Positions 47,700-60,650 of a DNA stretch of 64,000 nucleotides are shown here, piece by piece. Source of the DNA: Gymnogyps californianus (lineage: Eukaryota; Chordata; Aves; Accipitriformes; Cathartidae). The stretch is from positions 4,030,001-4,094,000 of the forward strand of contig NC_059479.1 of the NCBI RefSeq assembly GCF_018139145.2. Direction: 5' to 3'. The first letter of the stretch is position 1. Each line of letters starts with the position of its first letter. The notes below the pieces were generated by a model. The model was not told the origin of the DNA. It did not search any database and saw only the letters and a program-made list of their open reading frames with translations. The translations under genes and the position numbers were made by a program.

Positions 47700-47990
47700 G
47701 GAAACTGAAAAGTACTAATTTGCATTTCTGTAATCATTAATAGGGGTTATGAGGTGTCAATTATGTTCCACGTGTGACCTTTTTAGTTTCTAGGTAATGT
47801 ACCCCAATTAATTGTCTGTGGCATCATAAAGCACCTTTTTCACTGCACCATGACTGTGAAAAGCAATAAAATTCTTCATCTGCAGCTGAAGTATGAAATG
47901 CGCAACTGACCTTAGCACTTAGCAGTAGCTCACTGATGCTAATGCAGACCTTCTATTGGCATAAATTACAATGCAGTCAAAATTTCAGTG
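47700..47990. promoter_or_regulatory. Putative conserved non-coding (enhancer-like) block
   Basis: A dense cluster of recognisable factor-type sites in otherwise plain AT-rich DNA: POU octamer ATTTGCAT (47718-47725), homeodomain-type TAATCATTAATA, T-box-like AGGTGTCA (47752-47759), E-box-like CCACGTGTGACC (47768-47779) and palindromic CAATTAATTG (47805-47814). No repeats and no coding frame. This is inference only; conservation was not measured. Confidence 0.3.
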
Positions 47991-48710
47991 CTTAGCTAAT
48001 GCTTTCCTAGTTCATGGTAGATTTTTGTAAAGTCACAAAAATGACCATGCTTTGAAATTTCTGTTTCAGTCTTCTGTTGAACTGCACATTGAGAATTCTG
48101 ATCTAATGAAATAATGAATAAGCTGCTTTAAATTTCAGTGTAGAAATTGCTATGAAAGGCAAAACTATGATTCTTTTATGCTATTCCTTTCTTAGGAATA
48201 TAAATCAACCAAAAATCTTGATATTGACAGGCATTATGAACACAGATTTATGAACAAAATCAGATGGGTATCATGCAATATTTTCTACCCAAGAGACTTA
48301 TACTGTAAATATGATGGGTAAATGTAATCTGTGAATTAAAATCTGTCATTAATTCATTCAGTATTTTGCAAACATTCATAGGAACAAATTTTCATATGAT
48401 TTTTTTTTTTAGTTTTTAAAAAATAACCCAACCACCTTAAACTTATTGAAACAAGAAAAATAATAAGTTTTTCAGCTTTCAAAGTTATTCACTTGCAAAA
48501 TCATACAGAAGAAAGAAGAGAAAAAACCCAAGAGATGGAGAAAATCTAAGAAAATGCTGAGTGGTAAAATAACTGAATGCTACAGTGGATAGGATATAAG
48601 AAACCTCCATAGTAGATGTGTTGGTTACCAGAGGGATGATCCGGACAGAGGGAGGACCTAAAGTCAGTTCTGCTCTCAAAATGTTCGAAGTGTTTTGTAG
48701 TGATTTAAAT

Positions 48711-48750
48711 TCTTATTTATTTATATATATAATTAATATATATATATTAA
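48711..48750. repeat. AT-rich tract with (TA)n
   Basis: Repeated TTAT units pass into alternating TA with an internal AATTAATA. Confidence 0.9.
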
Positions 48751-48874
48751 CATACTCTGGTCATTAAATGGTAAGGTAATTCAGTAATCATTTATTTTTT
48801 CTAAAATATTTTTAGGAAGCCTAAATCATAGTTGCACTGTCATTTTAAAAAGGAGGACACTGTGAAGAAATGAA

Positions 48875-48928
48875 TAACTATTAAAAAAAAAAAAACTATT
48901 AAAAAAAAAAACTATATAAAAAAAATCC
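48875..48928. repeat. Tandem array of AACTATT plus poly(A)
   Basis: Three successive AACTAT(T/A) blocks, each followed by 8-13 A, with a period of about 18 bp. Confidence 0.85.
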
Positions 48929-51345
48929 TTAACTTTCCTCCCCCTGCTCCCCAACAATGTACCACAGAAATGAACATCTAATCAATAAACAAAGTAAATT
49001 AAATCCAACCGAATGTTTTATATTTCTCAGCTTTCTAAACCTTCAAATAAATGTTATATGTAAATATATTTCCCAACCTGACAAAGCCAAGGTGTAAGAA
49101 ATTCTTTAGGGCTTCAAGTAAATGTTTTTTGATGCTAACAAGGACTCTATGAATCAACAGTTAGATAGCTACTGAAGTTTATATTTATTGCAACAACTCC
49201 TTTTCAAAGCCCACCTGTCAGTAGTAGTTTTATTTTGTTTTCGTTATTTTTTGACCCACATGTCTCTACACAAAGACAGACATGGCAGAGGATTTATCTC
49301 AAGTTCAGAATCACAAGACGGCTCAACAATTTCATGAAGTGTGTACTGACATGCATATAAAGTTGACATTACCAGAACTTTTAAAAGAATAAGGTTATAT
49401 TGAGTTGAAGTACAAACATCAACATTTCATAAAAGCTTCAAGCAGTTCTATAAAAACTAACATGCTCAATTACATCATAAATGTGATCAGTATGTATCCA
49501 GATAAAAAATGGACTTCCCCAAAACACTTTCATTTTTTTCCTGACTTTTTGGCCTTAAGAAATAAAAACAGTTAAAAATGGAGATTTTTCCAATATTAAA
49601 GTATTCAAAATGTCTGGTATTAGAAGTAATGAAATGTATTTAGCTGCTTTGTAAAATGTTGTCTTTGAGTCCTTAGCTTATCCAGTCTATGTGAAAAATA
49701 GAATATACTCATTCTATGTGCAATTTTATGGCTCTGAAAAAATGCAGACATATGAAAGTCAGACTTTTGTCTTTCCTTCCCACATAGTAGTATTCAATCA
49801 GCTATACTATAAATACGGATTTATATTTAGGAATATACCTCAAGCACTCTCAGAACTAGTAGGTAGCTACCATACTAGTAGCTGTAACAGGGAGTGAGAG
49901 TGTCTTAAGATTTTGCCTATTAAAGCAAGATTTAACAGACACATAAAAATGTACTTTATGTACTCAAACACTACCTGGCATTTCAGTATAGCATACTTAT
50001 TTTGCCTTGCTTGTTCACTGTTACAGCACAATGTAAGCCATGTTGGGCACAAGCGCTTTCTCACTGGTAAATCTTTCTCTATGTAACAAATAAAATTAAG
50101 TCTATTTATTGAGTTCCTTTATGAAACAGAAAGTTTCCATATGTGTCTTGTAATAAATAGTATGGTTGAAACTAAATGGTATCAATTCTTATGAAAAAAG
50201 TATATAACTGTATTGTATAAAATAGCCTATTGATTTAGTAGGCCTGGTATTGCTCACTTTGAACAGCTCCAACAACTTACAGGCTAACTTTTCCTCCAAA
50301 ACACTGCATGTGACATTGGAAAACGTCCATTTTTAAAAGGAAATCGGTACAGGTACAGTAAATGATGTGTAAAATTGAGCAGAAAAATCTTCACTTTTTC
50401 TCCATATTTATTGTTGCCAACTATTCTCAGAATGGCAAGGGATTGACAGAGCATTCAGTAGAAGTTTCCATCCATCTGTAGCTTGTTTTCATTAAACAGC
50501 ATAATTTTATGTCAAAAGAATTTATGGTCTGTTCCGACATGCATTATAGTATATGTCTTAGATATAATAAAATGGTTTCTGATCACCAAAGTTTGAGAGA
50601 GATTCATTCATTCCACTTACCTTATTCAGAATATGCCCTTCGTTTCCTTCACAATAATTTCTGAAGCTTTTCTTTTGGGGAACAGTGATTCTGCTAGTAG
50701 GATAACCATGAATCTTGAACTCGTGGTGATTAAGTGGAAAAGTTTATATTAATATTGAAAACTAAACATTTTGTTACTTCTGATTACAACAGTCCTGAAG
50801 GTTTTATTAGATTATAATATCCCAAGTGAAAATACATAAATACATACAAATAAATCATGGTTTTGCTGCATTGTCACTTCATAGACACATAAAAAGACAC
50901 ATATGTATATAAATATACTTAGAAGATAGTTGAAAAAAAAGCGTGTTGTGTAACACAGCTTGCCTTTTTAATTTTTCAAGAGTTATTCTAAACACATAAA
51001 AACTTTTAATTTCTAATAAAAGTGCACCTGAAGAAGATGTAATAATTCAGGATATCCATTTTTTTCAGAATTTGGGAAGGACAAGTACGTCTGTTCCAGA
51101 GAAAAGACATCCACTATGGACAAAACCAACAACCAGTCTCAGAGATCAAAGTGACCTGATAGGCAATTGCCATAACAGATGAGGATACTGATTCACAGGA
51201 AATTGTAAAAGGTAGGTCATGGCTATAGAGTAATTAGTTGCTCTGAAAGGAAGTTTCAGAAAAAAGTTTATGTAAATAATTCTGGTGAAACAGCAGTGCT
51301 ACATTTTGAACTGTGCCACAATACTGCCTGTGCTAAATACGAAAT

Positions 51346-51390
51346 TAAGGGGGGGAAAAAAAGAAAAAAAAAAAAAAGAAAAAAAAAAAG
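51346..51390. repeat. G-run followed by A-rich tract
   Basis: AAGGGGGGG leads directly into long A runs broken by single G. Confidence 0.9.
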
Positions 51391-51519
51391 ACCTGCAGAG
51401 ATTGCCTAATTGCTTCATTTGTCTAAAGCAGGTTACCTGGGCTCATTGTTAACATGTTTTCAGAAGTCTCCAACACTGAAATCAGTCTCCCCAGGAAAAA
51501 CTATTCCCAGAGTTATACT

Positions 51520-51822
51520 ATTAGGAAGTTTTCCCTAATGTTTGAATGCTTAGTGTTAAAACTCAAGGTAAAATTTAGCTTATCTGGGCACAATGAACAG
51601 ACCATCACCTTGTTTTTATATTAGGTATTATTTAGGTGTCTGAAATCTGTTGCATCTCCCTTTCAAGCTTCTCCTTTAATTGCCAAATTACTTCAATTTT
51701 ATAGCGTAGATCATATTTTCTAGGCATTTAATGACTCCTTCTCTCCCCTGGATTCTCTCCAAATGTAAGACACCTTTCTTGAAAATGAAAGATAGGTAAG
51801 GCCTTATAACCTGGCTCAGAAA
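51520..51822 (-). mobile_element. Ancient CR1-type LINE fragment (RT C-terminal/3' region)
   Basis: The + strand carries AGGAAGTTTTCCCTAATGTT, TTTAGGTGTCTGAAATCTG, TTTTCTAGGCATTTAATGAC, CTGGATTCTCTCCAAATGTA and GGCCTTATAACCTGGCTC. These match in order the reverse complement of older amniote CR1 (aagtttccctaat ... tctagacctttaatcattt ... ctggactctctccaattt ... aggcctaacc). It is strongly diverged. Confidence 0.65.
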
Positions 51823-51938
51823 TGCTAAATCTTGCAGGTCTGTTACAAGTCCAGTTAAAAAATACGACTTTCCCCAATACAGAGAAATTACAGACTCATG
51901 GTCAGTTTGTGAAACAAAATAATCTCTAGATCATTTTC

Positions 51939-51962
51939 GGGGGGGGGGGGGGGGGGGGGGGG
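51939..51962. repeat. G24 homopolymer
   Basis: Twenty-four uninterrupted G between TCATTTTC and AAGACTATTT. It can form G-quadruplexes, and is also a common place for sequencing or assembly length error. Confidence 0.9.
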
Positions 51963-52049
51963 AAGACTATTTGGCCAATTGTTCCCCAACTGTCTGTCTT
52001 TCACTGATTAATTCTGCTGAAGTGTGGTGGTGTGCATTTAACGTATTTA

Positions 52050-52105
52050 GCATATAGGAACAGCTGAACTGGGTCCAACCTAAGTCCACGTCAGGGTATC
52101 TAGGG
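52050..52105. repeat. Possible ancient amniote repeat fragment
   Basis: CATATAGGAACAGCTGAACT, GGGTCCAACCTAAGTCCACG and TCAGGGTATCTAG recall a widespread degraded repeat (cataggaactgccatactgg ... gtccatctagtccagtatc). The family name is uncertain. Confidence 0.45.
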
Positions 52106-55100
52106 TGGTGTGCCCTCTTCAACACTGGCAGAACAGATCTCTGTTTTCTGTTATGAGATACTACATTTCATATTGTTTTATTCTATTGTGCACATTGCTA
52201 AAGAAAAATAGTGAACAGAAGTGGGCACAAGCCAGATGCTATTATTGTATCTCCTTCTATTTTGACAGTGAACAACAGACTAGGTTAGTAGCGTCAATCG
52301 GTTGTGCACCTGCTCTGTATTATCTTCTGCTAAACCATACTTACTTTATAAAGCTTTATTTAACAATCTACTGATGCAGTTTATATGCCAATTAAGGTAT
52401 AAAACACATTCAAGGCCGTACTACCACTACAATGATGTAAATTTAAATATGTTGAATATCAAAATATTTTTCATTCCTATTTTAATAAAATATTTTAAAA
52501 GTGATAGAGCTAGCTCATTTCATAAACCACTTCAAAACTTCCCTTTGGGTAGCTGGGGAAGGAGGTGGCTGCCTAGTTCTTCTGACAGCAAAATGTATGT
52601 CATTAAGATGATATGGGGCTTCTTTCAGATACATTTTGCTGTAAGTACAAGTTCTTCTGGAAATTAATAGATGATTAAAGTAGCACATTACCTATGTACA
52701 AGAATTTGAACTATTTTGTGTTATCTTTTCAAGGCAGTTAAGTGTATAACACGTACTCAGTACCTGCGATTCATTTACATGTGCTCAATACTCCCTATAC
52801 TTTCAGACACACTTAATAAAATCAAGGTCTCATCAGGCAAAATACATACATACATATGCTGGGTAAATTGTTTTGGTTCTCCTTTACATTTAAAATCATT
52901 GGCTACTTCACTCACAGATAGCTTATTGCAGTACTTTTTTTTTTTATTATTAAAAGTTTAATTCCAAGTCTTTAAGCAATCTGAATTGGTAGACAAGGAT
53001 ATTCTTAGCATTTAGAAGTTTTCCATTTCTCTTTCATAAAAATGTTCAAGGCTTCACTAAGCAAACAGAAAAAAAACCACTTGTGAATTTGTTTCTCTTT
53101 TCCAAAAACACAGTATGAGATAATTAGCAAGCTACCTTTAATATATGCCCTTAAAAGAAAACAAGTTTTTTTAACAAAAACAAAATGAGATTTCTTTTTT
53201 TGTGACCATTTCCATGACACCACACGTTTGCCTTTCTGTGTTTGTGACAGCCTCACTAGCATGGTATGTAAGGATCCTTTGAGGTATCCAACATATTTAA
53301 AAGCATGTAGATGAGGGAAAGGTCATCTTTCAAAATAAAAATTTCAACATTTATGATCTCATCTTTGATCTTTGTATGATACTGAGAAGAATTCAGTAAG
53401 ATGGTGTTACTATGAAATTCTACCAATGTATTTCTGAAAACTTGTAAAAGAGAAAGAAAAAAAAAACCACCCAAACCAAAACCATCTTCCTAGAACATGG
53501 AGATGTTAAGCAAACCATGCACTGGATATGGTAATCAAAGACCTCCTAGAAGACAGGGGAAGGACATGACTCCTTCCTGAGATGGAGATCTGGAGGAAAG
53601 AGGGGGCAAGCTTTTGTAGCTGGGAAGTAAGAGAGACTGGGCAGCTTAAAAGATGGGTCTTTACTTTTGCTCCATACACCTCTCTCTGCCTTTCTGTTGA
53701 AGAAGGAAGCAGCAGCTACTCTGAACACTAGAAATCTGAGAGGAGATTTAAGTTTAACCTGCAGTAAGGTGAATGCAAATAAACGGAGACGTGAAAGCAG
53801 CCACAGAGAGACTTTAAGTCTAGCCTGTTAATGCATTTTATCTTCTCTAATGTTGTTTCATTATTGCAAACCCCCATTTTAGATAACTCTATACCTTTAA
53901 TCTTAAAATTTGGCAGGTGATAGAGATGAGTATGAACTATTCTAGCATGCAACAAGGCACTCAGTTCTTACAGAGGGGGGGCATCCTTAAAACCTGGTTA
54001 TAGGACTGCCTAACAGGTTTCTAGGCTTACGTTTTTAAAAACCGCATGCTGGGTAAAACGAGACATGCTTCCAGAAGTTGCAAGGGCCACATGGGAAACA
54101 TGTATCAAAGGGCTCCAAAGAGGAATAAGCATCTTCAGCAAACACCCTGTCACCTTTTGGCATGTTGCAATGGAGCTGGGGAGCACATCTGAACTCTGAG
54201 GCTCCCACCAGAGGGATGACACATGACAACAACTGAACAAATACTGGTTCTGCTCCACTAAGCAATCTATTCCTACATGCTGTGAGCCTCTCTGACGATT
54301 CTGAGGATTTTGTGCTTTTCTTCTGTCTAGAGTTTCCCCAGGAGCAAAAATGCAGTATAAAAGACAAACCAAAATCTTCATGGAACGTTTCTTTATATTT
54401 ATAGCACAGTTTTGATCACGTTCTTTATGTATTGAGAAATTCATTAGCAGCGTTTCAGGGTCGTTTGCCTAACTTGCTTGGTAAATCATTTTATGTCAGT
54501 TACAGCCAATGAAAGAAAACAAAATTAAAAAGCCAGCTGTGGACACCAAAAAATCAGTATTTGCTACTTTTATCTTCAAGAATCATTCTGAATTTTAATC
54601 ACTCTCAGTACAAGATATTGGCCCACATGTAAGATCATCTTCTGACCCATAACATTTTTAATTCACAGCCTATACTATGATCTGACAAGGGAAAAGGAAA
54701 TAGAAAAGGAGATGAGTTTTTTTGCAAGCAGTTAAACTTGCTGCCTGTGTTGATGCCCAGACCTGTGAAAAGTGGCAGGCCAGTGAATTTCTGCTTCATT
54801 GACTTTCCCATGAATAAGCACGATCAGATGATGCTTCTGCATAGGATGTAAATAATGGCTTCTTTTAGGTCCATATCATTTAATTGCAGGATGCCCTGTC
54901 TTTCCTGAGGGCTGAAGATCAATTACTGAAGTTCTTGGAGAGCCGTACGTATTTACCCAAGGCTTCATTGGGATTAAGGCCAAGATGACAGCAAATGAAG
55001 GTATTATGCAAACAAAGCCAGCATAACTGGTCACTGGGCAGTCCTATAGGCAAGGCAATGTTTGAAGAGTACCTATCAGCTTTTAAACCTCTCATACCTT

Positions 55101-56224
55101 TCATTGCTTATAACTGCAAATTTCAGTCAACTATGCTGCCATTACAAATGATCCAACTAATCTTTTGATGAAAGACTTCATTCTTCAAATTTGATCCTTT
55201 TCAACAGAAGGGCTTTGCAGACTGATTCTACTTAATCAACTGCATACTTAAAACTTCAGTTGTGTGAACGTTACTAATTTAATTCCAAAATTACTAGTGA
55301 ACAATTATCTTATTATCGACTGCCACTTATATGCAAGTCACCCACACGTCCTGATCAACTTTACAGTGCAGTTTCCTGTTAAGGGTCATTAATGCTATTT
55401 CCGTGTTCTCCGTGATATCTCTATTTTATTGTAGCCATAATGAATGCTTAAATTCATAGTAATGAAGCAAGATTTTTTTTTTTTCAGTATATCTTGATGA
55501 CTTTTTCAGAAAATATCCTTGGACTTAACCTAGTGATTAAAAAAACCCACAACCTTCTATTTCATTTGCCTAGAAAGTTAAAAAAAAAAAAGATACATTA
55601 TTTTCAAGTCATGAATGAGTGAACAGTCCCTTTTTTTTCTTTGAAGAAAGGCTGTACATGGGGCTGGCAGCTTTGTGCCTGTGAAAATGCCGTATCATAA
55701 TCCACACCAGTAGATCAATGAACTGTTGGACAGAACCACTCAAAATCACCTCCCTTCCCATTATCATGCTTTCTGGTCTTCCAAGCACAAATTACCCATC
55801 AACCTCCTTGACCTAGTTTCAGAAACACTGCCATAAAGAGCACCTGTCAGAGTGATGCATGTACAAGCCCGGTGCAATGACAAATAAGAAGCAATAGCAG
55901 TTATCACAAGGAATAACAATTTAGCTACAAATCTGGCTCAGCATCAGACTGGTTTGATTTCCCACTGCAAAATCTTAAAATTGCTAGTGGATAGGACGTT
56001 ATCATGCCAAATCTTCATGATTCACCATAGGACAAATTGCTAGCGAGGTGTGTGACTGCAGGAATATCCTTCAGTCCTTTAAACACCTGACACCAGATTA
56101 CTTTCTCCCACAAGTAAAGTCTGCACAAGACAGCACGAGGAAATACTCTCCCCTCTCTTATCAGATCAGCTTCTAGAGTCGAATTCACAGCCTGACATCC
56201 TAACGGTGCTCACCACTGCAGTCC

Positions 56225-56560
56225 TTAGTATTTTCTGTCTGTTAAAAAATAGAGCTTAATTAAAAGCATATATGCTTCCAAATTGTAATTAGGCATATGT
56301 GAAATCTCCGGAGATGTAATGTTTGGCTTAGATTTTATGCTTATCTACTGTTTCTAGGCTAGAGGGACAAAACAGATTTTCCTACTTGACATTTAGTTTT
56401 GGCATTAGTAAAGCTATGCAAGGAGAAAGGATAGACAGGAAATTAATTGGCTGTGTCCATTACCACGGAGCCCTGAAGTTATCACTATAGAAACTATTAT
56501 GGGGAGTCTGCCACAGTGATAACAGGCTCGTGCATTGCCATCACTTTATAAATTGCCAGG
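56225..56560. promoter_or_regulatory. Putative conserved non-coding block
   Basis: Homeodomain-type cores (TTAATTAAA, GTAATTAGG, AATTAATTGG), a 14-bp palindrome AAGCATATATGCTT (56264-56277), CATATG and GATAA-type sites, with balanced composition and no repeat signature. Offered as an enhancer-like candidate by appearance only. Confidence 0.25.
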
Positions 56561-59500
56561 GCACAGGCCAAGGGATGGAGCCGAGAGAGGCGAATGAGCT
56601 GCTCATGCATAGTAGTGAATGGACTCTCACATACTCATTTGTGGTTTTAGCAACATGGAAATTAAAGTCTGTAATAAAGGCTTCCATTTCCTTTAATGAA
56701 TTACTGACTTAAGTTCAAGGGGGTCTTCTGAAGTCAGAGTGGTTCTGTCTATGGTGACAATTTAACCCACTCTTGAACTCAAATGAGTGCTGTAAAGTGG
56801 CTTGCATCCTCCCATGTGAAAGGAAGGGTTTGTTTCAAACGCAAGCCTAGTGCTTAAACTCTGAGCCTTCAGGAATATCAGAGCCTACAGGACAAATGTC
56901 CCAGGCTGTGCACAGAGAGAAATAGTACCCAGGACTTGTGCCTGTGGAAAGAACATCCTCTGATCATGCTGAACCCATGAAAAGGTAGGGCAGGAGGGCA
57001 ATTTTTACAGACATATTGCTGCCACAATTCCTCCCTTATTCTGGCCAACATTTTAAAGTGACAAACTGCTTAGCTGGTAGAGATTTTCCAGAAGGCTGAT
57101 TACTGGTTTCATTCTGCTTCTCCTTCTCGAAAGGAAGATCTGTCTCTGGAAAGGGGAGGACAAGGAAAGGCAGGAACAGCCAGAGCTGGGGAAGTCTCTC
57201 TAGGTTACCAGTCAAAAGGATGAAGTGACATCACATCACAGGCACCTATATTTGCTTTGGGGGAGGGAGTGCGTGTAAGCGTCAGAGCTCACAAGAAATA
57301 CATCCATACATCAGCAGAATTACCTAATTCCCTCCCCAGTCATGCAGAACTCAGTACTGTATCATTCAGTTTCTCATAGGCAGTGAGTGAAAATGCTTGC
57401 CAAACCCACAAATTCATAGTAACTGATTATAAATTCTGCAGAAATTTGTCTAAAGTCTTGGCATTTTAAGATATAGTTTGACACTTCTCTATCTCAGTTT
57501 ATTGAAAAAAACAGAAGGTAAGGGTAAAACAGATTGTTAACACGAGAACACCGTTCTTTAAATGTGGCATGTGCAGTATGTGAATTCATGCCAAGGATAA
57601 TAATTCTATGAATTATCAACAGAACAAGTGCCACAGTGAACCTGCAATACACACTCAGGACATTAATTAAAACTTTTAATCTTTCCATCAAAGTTTCTAG
57701 CAACAGGTGATGATTGCCAGCTTCCAAAGTGCACGACATCCAATTTTCACTTTTATGCCAACGCAAAATGACATTTTAAAATTCTGTTCCTAAAGTACAG
57801 GTCAAGAGCAGACATCTATGTGAAAAACTTATGGACATTGTAGCATTTCTTTACAGATTTTTAAGTTTTAGTAGTGAATCTGCAGGAGAGTGAGCTAAAC
57901 ACTTTCATCTGGTGTCCAGTAGATGGTGGCATAAGCTAAAATACTGAAATATTTGGTAAAAAGATGGCAACAGTGATAAAATGACAGCTTTTGTTTTTAA
58001 TAAGACTTCAGATTTTTTATCTGGTACAGGGATTCTTTCTACTTTGTTCTCCTTATTCCAATTGCTGTCTTTGTTTATTTTTTTAAAAATTTGGAGACAA
58101 AGGTGTATTTTATTGTCTTCATTCAAAAGTTAATTTTCATATCCTTTGATATCATATTTTATTTTGCAATTCTACTGAATCAAAAGGCCTTCACTTTTAC
58201 CACTCCTGGTCATTCTGTTTGTTACTTATTTAAAGCATTTAATGCAGAATTAATAATAAAACAAGAGCATTACCACTGTTAGCTTGATTCACCCAGAGTT
58301 ATGCATTAGCAGGACGGGGCATGATAGACCCTCAGACTATAGCAGCATCGTCATTGCCTTAGCACAGGCCAAAGAAACAACAACAGAAGACTTTTCTGCA
58401 GGTATTTGCTCCATAGTGTTATAGACTGTGGTTCGTAAATCGTTCCTGTTCCAGTATCAAGAAATGGTGAGAGAAACAAAAGAAATTTACTGTTCTTCAT
58501 TTCAGACTATTAGCTATTGGGAAGCAACTGATAGATCTGGTGCGACTGGAGCAACAGCAATGCTCAGTCAACACCCAGCCCAGCAGCTCTCTGTTAGGTA
58601 AAGAGCACATATAATCCTTTAAGTTTTTCCCAATATTAAGCCAAAACCAGCTCTTGAATTAAATAACTGCTGCCTAGGTGGATCAAGGCGAGATGAAATT
58701 AGAGCTAAAATGAGCTTTCAGAACTTACCACCGTTACTCAGAGTATCTATCAAAAGCAACACAATGATCTAATAACTGGAGGGCACCTTTGCACTCTCTC
58801 CTGTTACTTGGTGGCCAAATAGGAACAGTAACAAACCCATCCATTTTCTCTCTCACTCAGAGTGAAAATTGTACTAAAGCTTAACTATACAGAACATTGC
58901 AGCAAAAAGGTAATATGAACAAGCACTAAAAAACTTGGCCCTTTCAGCAAGGCAAGGCACTGTGCGACTACACAAGAAGTGCTTACTCTAACAGTATTTA
59001 GTTCAAGATTTCTTCATACCCAATATCTCCAAATTTTCAAGCAGCTCCAGCTCCTCTTTCCACAGAATTACCTACAAAAATTAGTTACAACCATGAAAGA
59101 AAGAATTTTCACACAGTCAGAATTACAATACAGAATTCACTTCCACGAGAAAGGTAATGACTGCAGAATTATTCAATTTCTGATTCAAAACTCTTTACTC
59201 AATTATGTCTATGTACAGAAATTAAGATATACGAGACACACACTCACAAACGTAAATAAGTATCCCTAAAGGCAAGGATGCTTTACAGTTCCACAAAATA
59301 ATCTCACAGGAGTATTTATAATAATTTTCAGGATATAAAATCTGAACATGAATGATCATTGGGATTGTTCTCAGATGGTTCATGCTATGAAGTTGATGCA
59401 CACACATATGTTTCAAGTTTGCCCTTGTGATGCAGTCCCATTTTCGTTGTCTCTAAACAGATACTTGCACAATTAGAGAATCTGACTTTGAATGTTGTAG

Positions 59501-60193
59501 TCTTCATTAAGAAATTAATTTTCACAGTCTCTGTTGTCTGGATCTAACAGGCAGCAAACACATATCTACAATGTGTTTAAGTCAGGAAGAAGGGTTAAGA
59601 GAAATGAGGAAACCAAGATCTCATATGGGTAACAATCCACCTAAACAAACACATTTAAACAGAAGCTGTTCTTCTCTAAGGAATAAAACAGGTAAAGAAG
59701 GTATAGGCAAATTATCAAGAAAAGAGCTAGGTGAAGAATCAAAATCCACTGAAATGAAATCAGATTGGTCTCAATGGTACTGTGCAGAACACCATTCCTA
59801 CCGGTACCAAACCACAGTTGCCACTGAGGTAATCTGACAGACAACTGACAACTAAGTAGAAGTATGACTATTAATTTTTATTTGGAAAACTAACAATAGA
59901 AACATTTTCCCCAAATTGCCTCTATTTTCAGGGCTGAGCTCTAAGCATTGTTACTATATAAATATGTAATAAAAACATGAAAGGAAAGGTATGTCCATTT
60001 AGAAGGGACCAAATTAGTGATATTTAATTAGTTTTTAAAATTTCTTCCAAACACTCCCATTTACCAGTATATACGTGTAAATTAATGCAAGTCTGCATTT
60101 CTATTCTGATTAACAGCCTTGAGAGAAATAATTATAATGTTGATGCTTATAGAGAAGGATTATGGTGGAATTTTTTTCAGTAGTTTTAAGGGA

Positions 60194-60235
60194 AATTTGT
60201 ATGATGTATTTAAACAACTAAATATCATACAAATT
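60194..60235. repeat. Inverted repeat, 12-bp perfect arms
   Basis: AATTTGTATGAT (60194-60205) and ATCATACAAATT (60224-60235) flank an 18-nt spacer. Confidence 0.85.
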
Positions 60236-60459
60236 AAAAAAAAAACATGCACTGAGAAGAACTGCAAAAAAAGTAGTGAGGGAGCAAGAAACATCATCAC
60301 GAAAGAAAATACTGAACTCACTTAAAATGCTCAGCTAACAATGAATAAAGAGTGGAATAACAACAGTGGAAGTGCTTTAGAGTCTTTTCAAGCTGGGAAA
60401 TATTTATAGCCCATAGTTCATGTATTCAATGACATTAGACAAAAAGGGTATGTTAGACT

Positions 60460-60650
60460 TTCTACAGTGTGGAATTCCTCCTCAGAAGTCCATGCGGGAA
60501 AATGATCCATTGAGTTATTTAAAGTTAGACCCAACAAAACTCTAGCAAGTTTCTGATGAAATACTTGAGTGTTGACAGGGAACTAGACAAGGTTATTATC
60601 AGTAATCATCTTTTTCCATCCCTGAAGTTTGACTACGTACTTTTTTGACT
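60460..60650 (+). mobile_element. Ancient CR1-type LINE 3'-end fragment
   Basis: CAGTGTGGAATTCCTCCTCA, GAGTTATTTAAAGTTAGACC, CAACAAAACTCTAGCAA, GAACTAGACAAGG and TCTTTTTCCATCCCTGAAG follow the order of an old CR1 3' end on the + strand (gtggaattccctacc ... ggtatttaaatctagactgg ... aaaactctagcaaa ... ttttccatcccta). Opposite orientation to the other copies. Confidence 0.65.

Noticed and set aside
54010..54444. Two overlapping minus-strand frames of 144 and 110 codons
   Set aside because: No recognisable family, no splice context, and a competing frame in the same stretch; treated as chance.
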